From: Butyricimonas virosa
GTDB lineage: Bacteria; Bacteroidota; Bacteroidia; Bacteroidales; Marinifilaceae
Reading direction: 5' to 3'
Length of the DNA stretch: 64,000 nt
Assembly: GCF_025148635.1 (NCBI RefSeq)
Contig: NZ_CP102269.1
Span: forward strand, 4,092,001-4,156,000
Shown piece after piece: positions 50,895 through 61,600 of this stretch; positions within the stretch are counted from its first letter, which is position 1; each line of letters begins with the position of its first letter. The notes beneath the pieces are model-generated. The model saw only the letters and a program-made list of their open reading frames with translations, was not told where the DNA came from and searched no databases. The translations under genes and the position numbers were made by a program.

Positions 50895-53186
50895 TTACCA
50901 GATTCTTTTCCCTGAAATTGAAGGTGGAACAGCATGATCTGACACCCCCCGCTTGTAATTGGGACGCCCACTCATCACGAAATGCAAATCCATTCCTTCT
51001 TTAAGATCATCATAAGTGATGTATGACTTATCGTACTTCTTACCATTCAAATAAACCTCCTTCACGTATACATTTTTCTTGGACCAATTCTTGGTTGTCA
51101 CCCGAATATGCTTGCCATTACTCATTTGCATATCCACGGCAGCCAATCCCGGTGAACCCAAGTTATAAATATTACTTGACGGAGCTGTGGGGTAAAAACC
51201 CATCGTGTTGAATATATACCAGGCCGACATCTGCCCGCAATCGTCATTCCCACTCAATGCATCCGGTGTGTTCCCGTAAAAAGTATCCATGATATAGCGT
51301 AACTTTTCCTGACATTTCCACGGTTGTTTCAGGTAATTGTAAAAATACAATATCTGATGACAAGGTTCATTACCATGCCAATATGCCCCAATACGCCCTT
51401 GAATATCATGGGCCCCCGGAATATCATCGGCCATCTTGGTCACGAACATAGAATCCAACCTCTCCAGCAACAAACTTTCACCCGCTTCATTGATATATCC
51501 CTGAATATCATGAGGTACATACCAGGTATATTGTAAAGTAAAACCTTCTGTAATATCCCCCCAACCACGCACGGAACCCGGTCCCTGATACGCGATCGGA
51601 GAGAAAGGTGTACGCCAGTTCCCCTGACTATCCCGCCCACGCATATACTTGGTTTCCGGGTCTATCAAATTCTTATATGACAACGCACGTTTCATAAAGA
51701 AGCGATAATCTTCCGTTTTCCCCAACTTCTCGGCAACCCGGGCGATACAATAATCATCATAAGCATATTCCAAGCTCTTGGATACCGATTCTTTCTCCTT
51801 ATCAAAAGGAACCCATCCCAATTTCGTGTATTCCGGCAGACAATCATAGTGCAGGTTTGTGGCAGTCGTTTTCATGGCCTCGTAAGCCCGCTCGTAATCA
51901 AATCCTTTCACATCTTTCATGATGGCGTCGGCAATCACGGACACGGCATGATAACCGATCATACACCACGTCTCGTTCCCGTAAAAAGACCAAATAGGCA
52001 ACATGTGTTCCACACTTTTATCATAGTGTACTAGCATGGAATTGATAATATCCGCATTTATCTCCCGTTGCACTAAATGAAACAAGGGATGTAAAGCCCT
52101 GTACGTATCCCACAAAGAGAATACCGTATAATTCGTGAAACCTTCCGCCTGTCCGATATTCTTATCCAACTCCCGGAAACGCCCGTCGGCATCTTGGAAA
52201 ATAAAGGGATGCAAGAAAGCATGATAAACAGAAGTATAAAAAGTCTCTTTTTGTTGTTGTGTTCCTTCTATCACGAACTTTGACAACTGTTCTTCCCACA
52301 ACTTCTCCCCTTCCGCCTTCAAAGAAGCGAAATCCTTTCCTTCCAGTTCCTGCATATTGTTCGCGGCCCCCTCCGTGCTAACAGCAGAAATAGCTACTTT
52401 CACGGTAATCATTTCGCCTTCCCGGGTCGGAAAACGCATCCAAAAACGTAAATCCTTTCCCCAAGCCTCCAAATGACTACGGAAACGTTTCGTGTTATAG
52501 ATCACTGGTATCGTATCCTGCATGATTCCAAAATCCTCGAACGGCCGGGAAAATACTGCCGTGAAATACACGTGACGTTCCGGTCCCCAACCTTTCACCA
52601 ACTTATACCCGGTCAACGTGGAATCATTTTCTACCCGAAGATTACTCCACGGACAACTTTGCCAAAGCGTGTGATTCAAATCCAGCAAGACAAAAGAGCT
52701 ATCGGAGGCCGGATAAGTGAATCGTAAAATACCACTCCGTATACCAGAGGTCATTTCGGCCTTCACCCTGTAATCCAACAAATCTACCCCGTAATAATTC
52801 GGGGAAGTCCATTCCCGATCATGACTATAACGGGAACGATAACCGGAATCTGGTTTCTCGTGTGTTCCGGGAGTAAAATGAATCTTACCCGTACCCGGCA
52901 TAAAAAGAAAATCTCCCAAATCCGGAATTCCCGTACCACTCAAATGCGTTAAACTAAAACCAAGTAAGGTTGCGTGATCATACTTATACCCTGCCGCAGC
53001 ATCATAATAATCAAAATCCGTGTCAGGACTAATCTGAATTCCACCGAAAGGAATTTGTGAACCGGGATAAATATTTCCGTACCCGGAAGTACCAACCAAC
53101 GGCCGCACGTACGAGATTAACGGCTGTTCCTGAGCATACACAAATTTACATGCCAGTAAAGCTAAAACAATAATGATATGTCTCAT
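50895..53186 (-). CDS. GH92 family alpha-mannosidase (exported)
   Basis: A calcium-dependent exo-alpha-mannosidase of glycoside hydrolase family 92, which trims mannose from N-glycans or yeast mannan. The 763 residues include a signal peptide (IIIVLALLACKFVYAQEQ, cut about 18), the N-terminal beta-sandwich with GGIQISPDTDF and HLSGTGIPDLGDF, and the (alpha/alpha)6 catalytic part with LWDTYRALHPL, HGNEPCHQILYFYN and GNDDCGQMSAWYIFNTMGFYP, which holds acid and metal residues. ATG at 53186; a TTG codon directly before it is less likely. It lies downstream of the SusCD locus but behind a terminator, so it has its own promoter. Confidence 0.96.
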   Translation of the reverse strand: MRHIIIVLALLACKFVYAQEQPLISYVRPLVGTSGYGNIYPGSQIPFGGIQISPDTDFDYYDAAAGYKYDHATLLGFSLTHLSGTGIPDLGDFLFMPGTGKIHFTPGTHEKPDSGYRSRYSHDREWTSPNYYGVDLLDYRVKAEMTSGIRSGILRFTYPASDSSFVLLDLNHTLWQSCPWSNLRVENDSTLTGYKLVKGWGPERHVYFTAVFSRPFEDFGIMQDTIPVIYNTKRFRSHLEAWGKDLRFWMRFPTREGEMITVKVAISAVSTEGAANNMQELEGKDFASLKAEGEKLWEEQLSKFVIEGTQQQKETFYTSVYHAFLHPFIFQDADGRFRELDKNIGQAEGFTNYTVFSLWDTYRALHPLFHLVQREINADIINSMLVHYDKSVEHMLPIWSFYGNETWCMIGYHAVSVIADAIMKDVKGFDYERAYEAMKTTATNLHYDCLPEYTKLGWVPFDKEKESVSKSLEYAYDDYCIARVAEKLGKTEDYRFFMKRALSYKNLIDPETKYMRGRDSQGNWRTPFSPIAYQGPGSVRGWGDITEGFTLQYTWYVPHDIQGYINEAGESLLLERLDSMFVTKMADDIPGAHDIQGRIGAYWHGNEPCHQILYFYNYLKQPWKCQEKLRYIMDTFYGNTPDALSGNDDCGQMSAWYIFNTMGFYPTAPSSNIYNLGSPGLAAVDMQMSNGKHIRVTTKNWSKKNVYVKEVYLNGKKYDKSYITYDDLKEGMDLHFVMSGRPNYKRGVSDHAVPPSISGKRIW

Positions 53187-53330
53187 CAATTCAATATTTA
53201 TTATAACAATTTATTCTTCCGATGTCCTTGGACTATTTTCCTCCCTCAATCACATCTTGATGAAATGCATCTAACATTTCAAATTTAACAACATCACTAT
53301 CACATGCCATTATCGGTATATATAAAAATC

Positions 53331-53373
53331 AAACGTCCGGGTTTACACTAATTTGATATAAATCCAGACGTTT
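53331..53373 (-). terminator. Terminator of the sigma/FecR/SusCD/TlpA operon
   Basis: AAACGTCTGGATTTA and TAAACCCGGACGTTT form a 15-bp stem with two mismatches, followed on the minus strand by GATTTTTATAT. It starts 11 bp after the TlpA stop and divides the operon from GH92. Confidence 0.75.
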
Positions 53374-53383
53374 TTTGAATCTA

Positions 53384-54739
53384 TTATTTTACACTATTCA
53401 ATATTGTTTCAATCTCTTCTTTTTCAGAAGGACGAGTCGCAAAAGCCGTAATAATTTTAAAATCCCTGTCGATCAAAATAAAACGAGGAATAGAAGCCAG
53501 ATCCCAAGACTCCTGCAAAGCATAAGGATCAGCCAAATATTCCTTAATACGAGGAGGAATCCCTTCCTTTTCTAATTTCTCTTTCCAACGTTTCACCTCC
53601 AAATCAATAGATATTCCAACAAATTGAATCCCGGGATATTTTTCACTCAATTCTTGAAAACGAGGCATCTGAGCCAAACAAGGTAAACACCAAGTAGCCC
53701 ATATATCCACGAACAACGGTTTTCCCTTCAGATCACTTAATTTCAATTCATTCCCGTCAATATCTTTCAAAAGGATATCCGGAGCCAAACGACCTTCCAT
53801 CAAAATCGCTCTTCTTTGTAACTTAGCTGAAAATGCTTGTTTTAAATCCTTGTTTTGGATTTTCCGCGTGAAATCTTTATACAATTTATAGTCTGCCTTC
53901 TTCAGTCCACAGTCCAATAAACTCGCATTCTCCTGTACTTTCATCAATTCCAAAAATGTCACCGATTGTGGAAACTCAAATACATTGGAAGAATAGCATT
54001 CACCCAACACATCCCGAACTTCCGCAAGTTCCAGATAATCATCAGAAGCTGTCAATTCTTTCAACAACGGTTCAACAAAGAGTTTGATCGTCTGGTAGAA
54101 AGCATTTTTCTTTTCCTGTTTCACCTCCGCCGTGTCATCCCATCTACTCAATTGTCCGTACGAAAAATAATCCAAATAAATTTGCACTTGACAAGCTTTA
54201 ACTCGAATAGTTTCCAATTCGCGGAACCGATCATCTACTTTCGTCAACCGATTCAATTCTTGCAACCGAACCCCGATCAGAGAATCTATCTTTATCCGAC
54301 ACTCATCAAAAGTCGGTATTCTGCTATTTGAATCCAAGGCCCATTTCATAGGATCAAACATCTTCCAGCCACTTAATCGCTCACGTCCTTTTAAGTAAAC
54401 ATTTGCCTCTTCCCCTACTCCTTGAAATTGTCCACGAGCTACAGCATGCCCCAACTTCACTTTCAAATCATCCCCAGGCGACAAATACAACAAATTATGA
54501 CCGATCAAGTAATAAGTCGGTCGTTTCAATTTCAACTCCAACTGAAACAAACCGTTAGAATCAACCTCGATCAACATTTTACGGTCATGTATATTTACAG
54601 CAATTCCACAGTTTTTTATTTCTACTTTTCTTATTTTGAAATCCTTCAACGAGCCGGATATCTTAACGATACCCGCACTCGCAGAAAAGAATGTAGTAAA
54701 TACAAATACCAACAATACTATTATCCTCTTCATTTCCAT
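53384..54739 (-). CDS. TlpA-like thioredoxin-fold protein
   Basis: A 451-residue periplasmic redox protein. It starts with a signal peptide (RIIVLLVFVFTTFFSASA), followed by an N-terminal beta-rich domain of DUF4369 type (about 25-110; KISGSLKDFKIRKVEIKN), a helical middle, and a C-terminal AhpC/TSA-redoxin domain with the active-site pair C351-x-x-C354 in WATWCLPCLAQMP and the cis-Pro in ASIPRFILID. It likely reduces disulfides or handles thiols. ATG at 54739 or two codons later (54733). It is the last gene of the operon; TlpA proteins often accompany this type of SusCD locus. Confidence 0.9.
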   Translation of the reverse strand: MEMKRIIVLLVFVFTTFFSASAGIVKISGSLKDFKIRKVEIKNCGIAVNIHDRKMLIEVDSNGLFQLELKLKRPTYYLIGHNLLYLSPGDDLKVKLGHAVARGQFQGVGEEANVYLKGRERLSGWKMFDPMKWALDSNSRIPTFDECRIKIDSLIGVRLQELNRLTKVDDRFRELETIRVKACQVQIYLDYFSYGQLSRWDDTAEVKQEKKNAFYQTIKLFVEPLLKELTASDDYLELAEVRDVLGECYSSNVFEFPQSVTFLELMKVQENASLLDCGLKKADYKLYKDFTRKIQNKDLKQAFSAKLQRRAILMEGRLAPDILLKDIDGNELKLSDLKGKPLFVDIWATWCLPCLAQMPRFQELSEKYPGIQFVGISIDLEVKRWKEKLEKEGIPPRIKEYLADPYALQESWDLASIPRFILIDRDFKIITAFATRPSEKEEIETILNSVK

Positions 54740-54745
54740 ATTTTT

Positions 54746-56290
54746 TTAATTAGCAGCTCTCCAACTCATTTTTTTAATCTTTGTCAAACCTGTCCAACAA
54801 GAATTTGACACAGGAGTTACCTCCACCTTATCCGGATTCATGTCTTGAATATATTTACGTAACGTACCTCCATTCGCATTATTATAAGTCGCCACGTAAA
54901 CCGGATTAGCAGAAGGTTCTATCTGGGTATCACACTTCAACATCGTTATTTGATCTTCTCCGAAATCCTCCAATAAATAACATTTTTCGTTCCCCTTATT
55001 ATAATCATAAGCATACAATCGCGAACCGACCGCATAAAATACTACTGTACGACGAGAAGAGAAAGCGTAAAAATCCGCTTTATCAAAATCTATCGCCAGA
55101 GAAGAGCTAATCGTGTAAGCATCTCGTTTCGCCACACTGGATGAGACATAAAACTTATAAATATAAAATTCTCCGGAGCCATCTTTAAGAAGAGCAAAAG
55201 AATTACCATTCGTCGATCCCCCATCCGTGTTAAACGTGTTTTCTCCATACACCATCGTACGTCCCGTTTTGCGCTGGTCCCAATCGAAAGGATCACCTTC
55301 CACATCATTCATTGTTTTTGAGAACGAATCATATGAAGACTTCACTCGCATAAAGCGTTCATTCGTTTCATCATACCATACAATTCCACCATTATATTTT
55401 TTCAAACTGTACAATAAATAAGGTTTAGCTTTTAACCAAACATTAGGATTTGACTCTTCTCTATTTACAGGATCAATATAATAATCTCCTCCCATCAATA
55501 CGGACGATCCGACAAATATATACCCATTGTTACAAACAACAGCCCGATTATAGGTACTGGCAACATTTCCCAAATTATCTTTTATACGTGGAATAATATC
55601 CACCGGCACAAAGTCCGAATCGTAAGATTGAGATAAATACAATAATTTAGAGAATACATCCGTCTCATTTCCCTTAAACGTTTTACGATCCATGGAATAA
55701 GCCTGGGATTTTGTCAACACCCACAATTTGATACACTTATCATTACTATTGTAACCAGTGTGAATTACATCCACAGGATCTCTCAAAACAGGTAAACCGC
55801 TATCTGCCAATAAATCCCTACATAATACAGTATCAGTGCTCATAGCCAACATTTGTACATCCGCTTCACCTTCCCGGTTTTCTCCGATCAACAGGATACC
55901 CCTTGAATAAGGAGCCCCGACATTAAGTGAGGCTGTTGCGACTGCCACAAGATCAGTCTGGCGATCAATTACTCTAAAATACAACGTATAACTACGAGGA
56001 TCCAGTTTTACCGGGTAATCCAACGTGCGTGTTGTCCCCAATAAAACAGTACTATTATAAGCCACGTTAGCCCTCCATTCGTACTGGAACCGTGTCGTAT
56101 CCTCTGGATCTGCCATTGTCATAGTAACTTTAGGATCAATCTTTAAAGTCGTTACTCCCATCGTCACATTATAACTACCATTTATCCCCTCGATAGTAGT
56201 TTCATTTACATCATGATAATCGTAAGAACCCTTGTCATCATAACAGGCTGCAAAAAATATTCCTAACAATACATATAATACTTTCTTCAT
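54746..56290 (-). CDS. PKD-like family lipoprotein
   Basis: A 514-residue surface lipoprotein: leader MKKVLYVLLGIFFAAC with lipobox Cys16, a PKD-like Ig-fold region (about 40-125; EYEWR-type strands FQYEWRANV and SYTLYFRVID), then a beta-rich C-terminal region that may form a propeller (repeated Ser/Tyr/Asp blades). It resembles the PKD_2/DUF4959-like proteins found in SusCD loci between DUF4843 and TlpA genes. Probably helps ligand capture at the cell surface. It has 6 bp to the TlpA gene. Confidence 0.83.
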   Translation of the reverse strand: MKKVLYVLLGIFFAACYDDKGSYDYHDVNETTIEGINGSYNVTMGVTTLKIDPKVTMTMADPEDTTRFQYEWRANVAYNSTVLLGTTRTLDYPVKLDPRSYTLYFRVIDRQTDLVAVATASLNVGAPYSRGILLIGENREGEADVQMLAMSTDTVLCRDLLADSGLPVLRDPVDVIHTGYNSNDKCIKLWVLTKSQAYSMDRKTFKGNETDVFSKLLYLSQSYDSDFVPVDIIPRIKDNLGNVASTYNRAVVCNNGYIFVGSSVLMGGDYYIDPVNREESNPNVWLKAKPYLLYSLKKYNGGIVWYDETNERFMRVKSSYDSFSKTMNDVEGDPFDWDQRKTGRTMVYGENTFNTDGGSTNGNSFALLKDGSGEFYIYKFYVSSSVAKRDAYTISSSLAIDFDKADFYAFSSRRTVVFYAVGSRLYAYDYNKGNEKCYLLEDFGEDQITMLKCDTQIEPSANPVYVATYNNANGGTLRKYIQDMNPDKVEVTPVSNSCWTGLTKIKKMSWRAAN

Positions 56291-56317
56291 AATCTTCTCA
56301 ATTAATAGAGTAACACA

Positions 56318-57190
56318 TCAATCATAATAACCTTCATCCGGAATCCAGGGTACCCCGATTTTAGATGCCCAAGGACAACCGTCAAAATACATCAGACGTC
56401 CATCATCTTCCAACACCGGATCTTTAGCATTATACCGATCAATTAAAAGCTGAGACATCGTTTTTGCAATCAACATCTGTAACGCTAACGGCATCGTTGT
56501 CTTACTCATAAAATCATTATATGTCAAATCAAAACGCTCGCAAATCATCTCTAGCTTCTTACGGCTGAAAGCCCCCCAAGACCCCGATTCTGCACCATCA
56601 TAATAAGGAGAACTATCCGTTCCGATCCATTCCGTTGGCCTGACCATCATATCACTAAACCGGATTTCATGCAAGGATGCATCAAAATGTTCACGAACAT
56701 CTCCACTCGTAAAACCTTTCACTGCATCCCATTCCGGAAAAGCAAGTTTGAAATACTGATTTTCTACCAATTTCAACCCTAAAACCTTTTCTCCATGCTG
56801 GAGAGATTCGGTACGTATTAACCTGACGGGAACCATCGCCATATATTCCCCGGCCCCAATCATAATATCGTTCTCCAGTGGCAGATAATCCACATTCACC
56901 ACGGCTGTAGTGCTATCCGGATTTACTTCTACCCGAAAAGTTCGATCATAATCCTTCACAGAACCGGTAACCATCACTTTTATATCAACCGTGGCCGTAT
57001 CCGCATTTCCCAATTGCATGAATTTCACCTCTGTGAAGGGCTGATAAGGCCAAGTGCGTTCACTTCCCCACGAGTTTCCCCATTGCACCGCGAAATACAC
57101 TCCCTCCAATCCTTCATAATCCATCAAATCTTTTTCACACCCCGATAAAAAGATCGGTAACATCAATATATAATAGAATATCTTTTTCAT
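56318..57190 (-). CDS. DUF4843 domain lipoprotein
   Basis: A 290-residue lipoprotein with leader MKKIFYYILMLPIFLSGC (lipobox LSGC, Cys18). It starts with the DUF4843 hallmark YEGLEGVYFAVQW and the following beta-sandwich RTFRVEVNPDSTTAVVNVDY; the C-terminal half is helical. DUF4843 proteins are common as third gene after SusC/SusD in FecR-controlled loci, where they are believed to be surface accessory binding proteins. It lies 6 bp from the SusD gene and 27 bp before the PKD-like gene. Confidence 0.9.
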   Translation of the reverse strand: MKKIFYYILMLPIFLSGCEKDLMDYEGLEGVYFAVQWGNSWGSERTWPYQPFTEVKFMQLGNADTATVDIKVMVTGSVKDYDRTFRVEVNPDSTTAVVNVDYLPLENDIMIGAGEYMAMVPVRLIRTESLQHGEKVLGLKLVENQYFKLAFPEWDAVKGFTSGDVREHFDASLHEIRFSDMMVRPTEWIGTDSSPYYDGAESGSWGAFSRKKLEMICERFDLTYNDFMSKTTMPLALQMLIAKTMSQLLIDRYNAKDPVLEDDGRLMYFDGCPWASKIGVPWIPDEGYYD

Positions 57191-57196
57191 AATTCA

Positions 57197-58675
57197 CTAT
57201 TTAGAAGTATCCGTATTCGTTCTTTGACTGGTTTCACTATCCGGTAGCGGAACAACATATTTATTCAACTCAACATTCTTCGTTCCGCTTGCCTGCGTTC
57301 CATCAGGAATATTCACAATCTCTTTCCGTTTATAGAAAAAGAACATTTGCCCCTCACCCAACATCTCCTTTCGATATTCCAAAGCAATATAATTTTTTAA
57401 TCCATCGACTGTCGGATAAACACTGAAACAATTCCGGGCATTACGAAGGGTATTCAAATAACCGACAGCTTCATCCAAATCATCACAACATTCCGCAGCG
57501 ATCAAATACACCTCGCTCAATCGGATCAACGGTACCATGTAACGATAAGTTCTCGTACCGGAATTATCCTCGAAATCTTCATATTTTCGGTGATATAAAA
57601 CCGAATTCCCGTTATTATTATAAGTCGCCCAAATCTTGTAGCGATAATCATTCTTATCATCATACAACTCTTCAACCCGTCCGCTATTCAAAGTTCCGGC
57701 AAAAGTCAAGATTTTTGCCGTCTCAAGAGTAGGGGCAAACAGCGTCTCATGAATTGTCCCACGGGAAGAATTATAACAACCAAATAATACCTCAGTTGAA
57801 AACACTCGGTCAGGAGTAGAACTACTTGTTGCGGCCGCATTCGTTACAAATGGAAACAATTCCGTACCCGAATCCCGAACGGCCTTCAATATTTCTATCG
57901 CCGTAGCGTATGCCAAAGTCCTATCACCTCCCCACAAATAAACTCTGGCTAACAAAGCTTTCACCGCATAATAATTCATTCTGAATTGACGTAAATTCAC
58001 ATCCGTATCGTCATACACGTTTTTATTCTCAACTAAATAAGGATCAGACATCTTCAACAAATCTAAAGCATCCTTCAAATCTTTTATCACCAACTCCAAC
58101 GCTTCCGTCCCGGGTAACAGGGATGACATCTGTTGTTTAGACGTTGTCTGATAAGGGATACTCTCTTTGCTCAACTCGGAAGGAATCGGCCCAAAAAGCC
58201 GCAACATATCAAAATGCAGCATGCCACGCAACGCCAAAGCTTCCCCCTTGATCATGCTGAAATAAGGCTCGGGTAAATTATCATTCTTCTTTCCGCATTT
58301 TTCAATAATCGTGTTACAATTAGCTATCACCAAATAGCACTTCTTCCACATATTATCAAACAACGTCTTTTCATTCGTTTCAGTAAAAATTAACTTTATA
58401 TACTGATGAAAAGCGTGCGATGATGATGAAAAATTCGTGTAATACTGTCCCATGGCATCCAAAGCCCCAGCCGTCAAATCCAACCCGTACAATTGGGTTG
58501 TATTCAATTCTATATAAACACCATTCAATGCTTTCACAAAACCTTCACGATCCTTAAAAAGCATGTCCTCTGATAGCCTATCTGAAGGTGTAACATTAAT
58601 CCAAGATTCACAGGAACACAAGGACATCAGGATAACTAGCAATCCATTACTTATTATATATCTCAGTTTTTTCAT
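57197..58675 (-). CDS. RagB/SusD family nutrient-uptake lipoprotein
   Basis: A 492-residue SusD-like lipoprotein. Leader KLRYIISNGLLVILMSLCSC (lipobox LCSC), then the typical SusD opening ESWINVTPSDRLSEDMLFKD, the TPR-type helices (YLVIANCNTIIEKC; GEALALRGMLHFDMLRLFG is the family hallmark) and the C-terminal VPLIRLSEVYLIAAE and YRKEMLGEGQMFFFYKR. It is the ligand-binding lid over the SusC channel encoded just upstream (gap 11 bp). The ligand is unknown. Confidence 0.97.
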   Translation of the reverse strand: MKKLRYIISNGLLVILMSLCSCESWINVTPSDRLSEDMLFKDREGFVKALNGVYIELNTTQLYGLDLTAGALDAMGQYYTNFSSSSHAFHQYIKLIFTETNEKTLFDNMWKKCYLVIANCNTIIEKCGKKNDNLPEPYFSMIKGEALALRGMLHFDMLRLFGPIPSELSKESIPYQTTSKQQMSSLLPGTEALELVIKDLKDALDLLKMSDPYLVENKNVYDDTDVNLRQFRMNYYAVKALLARVYLWGGDRTLAYATAIEILKAVRDSGTELFPFVTNAAATSSSTPDRVFSTEVLFGCYNSSRGTIHETLFAPTLETAKILTFAGTLNSGRVEELYDDKNDYRYKIWATYNNNGNSVLYHRKYEDFEDNSGTRTYRYMVPLIRLSEVYLIAAECCDDLDEAVGYLNTLRNARNCFSVYPTVDGLKNYIALEYRKEMLGEGQMFFFYKRKEIVNIPDGTQASGTKNVELNKYVVPLPDSETSQRTNTDTSK

Positions 58676-58686
58676 CTCAAATCATT

Positions 58687-61600
58687 TTAAAATCTCAAAC
58701 CTAAAGACATCGAAACCGAACGAGCAAACGGGTAATCAATTCCCCTTTCATTTTTCACGGTAGACACTCTAAAAATATCATTCATGTAGACCCTCACGTA
58801 AAATGAAGAAGCACCGATAGTTCGCAGCCATTTCCCTTGAGATTCATACCCCATCGAAATAGACTCTCCCGAGAAGACATTATTGTCAGCAACGAAACGA
58901 GAAGACATCGGAGTCTCGTCGGTTATTGAAATAGCTTTAAATTTTGCGTTATCGCCAGGCTGTTTCCAACGATCATACAAAGCCCGCTTATCTTGATTAT
59001 AATGAGCATCATCCACGGAAATATTCTCCACCTTCTCGTACAATGTAGAAAGGAATATCTGTCCTCCCACCCGGTAACGGAAGTTAGCCGAAATAGAAAA
59101 ACCTTTATAATAAAACGAGGTCCCGATAACACCTTCAAAATCCGGATCACTATTCCCGACAACAACCTCGTCATCATAACTATGCGTGAAAGTTTGAGAA
59201 CCATCTTTACGAATAAAGATTTCACGACCCGTGATTGCATCAATACCTGCCGAACGAACTGCCCATAAATCAGAAGGACTACCACCGTCATAATACCTCA
59301 GCATATTTTTCGATTTATTATCCGCGTTAAACTTATCCAGATACCGACTAACATCCCGGTACTCGGAAGCCAAATGACGTAATGTCGCATTCACGGACCA
59401 AAGCACATTTTCACGTTTTATCACTGCATAATTCAACATAACCGTGTACCCCTTCGTCAATTGTTCTCCAACATTTGTAGGCGAGGAAGTCGTTCCTGTC
59501 GACGAAGGCATCCCGACATATACTAGCAACGGGTCTGTTTTCTTCGAAAAATAATCGAAATTCACTCGCAAACGATTATCCAATAAATACAAATCAAAAC
59601 CGATATTACGATCCAACGTTTTTTGCCATTCCAAATCCTCGTTTCCAAACGTCTTGATCAACGTGCTCACCCCCCACGGGTTTGTATGATGACTATTATA
59701 GTAGTAAATCTTCATAGCGATATAGGCATCAAAATTCTGATTACCGGGATTCCCGATAGAAGCTCTCAATTTCAACTGATCTATCCATTCTACACCTTCA
59801 AAGAATGCTTCATTATGTACATTCCATCCCAACCCCACTGACCAAGTATTAGTGAACAACTTATTGACTCCGAAAACTGAAGCCCCGTCTGCACGCCAAC
59901 TGGCATCGAACAAATAACGATTCCGATAAGAATAACCTAAATTCACATAATAACTAGCTGTTCTACGTTTCACTTCTTGGAATACTTTTTTATCCTTATT
60001 ATAATCTTGAGCAAAGATTGGATTTGAAAACTCATCATCACTAAAACTACGCATCGTGTAACCGCTTACATCTGAAGAAGACTGGGTAAAACGCATCCCG
60101 GCAACAGCATTCACCATGTGGCGCTCTGCCAACAATTTACCGTAAGTAACACTCAAATCACCATCATACCCGAAAATATATTTGTTGGATTCCGTGTATT
60201 CTCCCTTTTTATCCGTCTCGACACCCACGTACGCTGCATTAAAAGGAGAAGAAAATTTCTGGGCCAACTCACTCGATTTATTTAACCCGATCTTTCCTCT
60301 TACCTGCAACTCTTCAACCGGCCGCCAGTTCATTTCGAAATTATTCGTAAAACCAAAAGTTTTGGTATGATCAAAATTATTATTACATAAATCATAATAA
60401 GGCCCATATACATTCTCCGTTTTTATTGAAATTGTCGAAAGATCCAAATAAGAATAAGATTCCAGAATTTTTACCGGATCTCCATTCTCATCCGTCTTAC
60501 GGAAATAAGGATTTACTCGGGCAAATTTGGAAAAAGGTACACTTACCCTTTTGGCTATAGTATAATCAACATTAAACGAATTAGTAAAAGATAACTGCCC
60601 TTTACGATACATCAACCGAACATTTCCATTTACTACATCCCGATCAGATCCTTTCATTACCCCCTGTGTCTTACCGTAACTCCCACCTATACCGTAACGA
60701 AAACTCTCATCACCACCTTCAAGAAATACATTATGCTTATGAGTTGTTGCAAACCGTAAAGGTTCATTCAACCAATAAGTATCTACTCCCCTCCGCACTT
60801 CGGCTAAACGATTGTTATATTTAACTTCTTGCTCAACAGACCCCAGATATCCGTCGGGTCCCATACTCTGGTAAATCGCCCCACAAAGTAACTCGTATTC
60901 CAATTTTTCTTCGGCATTCATCAAATTATAATCCGACAAATCGGCAAAAGTAAAATTTAAGTTTCCTGTATAATTCAACCTCAACTGCCCGGCTTCCGGA
61001 GCTTTCGTTTCTACAACAACAACACCATTGGCTGCTTTTGCCCCGTAAATTGCGGTGGCTGCCGCATCCTTCAATATGGTGATACTTGCCACTCTATCCA
61101 CACTCAAATCACTAATTGTTGCCAATGTCGATTCAAAACCGTCCAGAATGAACAATGGTTGATTGGGATCTGTATTATATTCTTCAGTCAAACCAATAAC
61201 ACTAGTCTTACCACGAATCTCAATATTCGGCAAATGATTCGGGTCAGAACCAAATTCATTATTTTCCATGATCGCAAAAGCGGGATCCAAAGTCTTCAAA
61301 CTTTGTAAAATATTAGAATTACCAACCATCTTCAACTCTTTCGTCGTGAATGTTGTTGAAGAACCCGTGAAACTCTCTTTTTTACGAGTAAATATACCAG
61401 TAACAACCACTTCATCAACCTGTTTCACATCTTCCCGCAGCACAACATTAATCGTGTCCTTCCCCTGATACTTTATTTCTTGAGATTCCATCCCGATAAA
61501 CGAATATATCAGTAAAAAATCTTCTTTCATCTGAGGTAATCTCAATGCATACATTCCGTCTTGATCTGTCACAGCACCTAATGTAGTTCCTTTAACAACC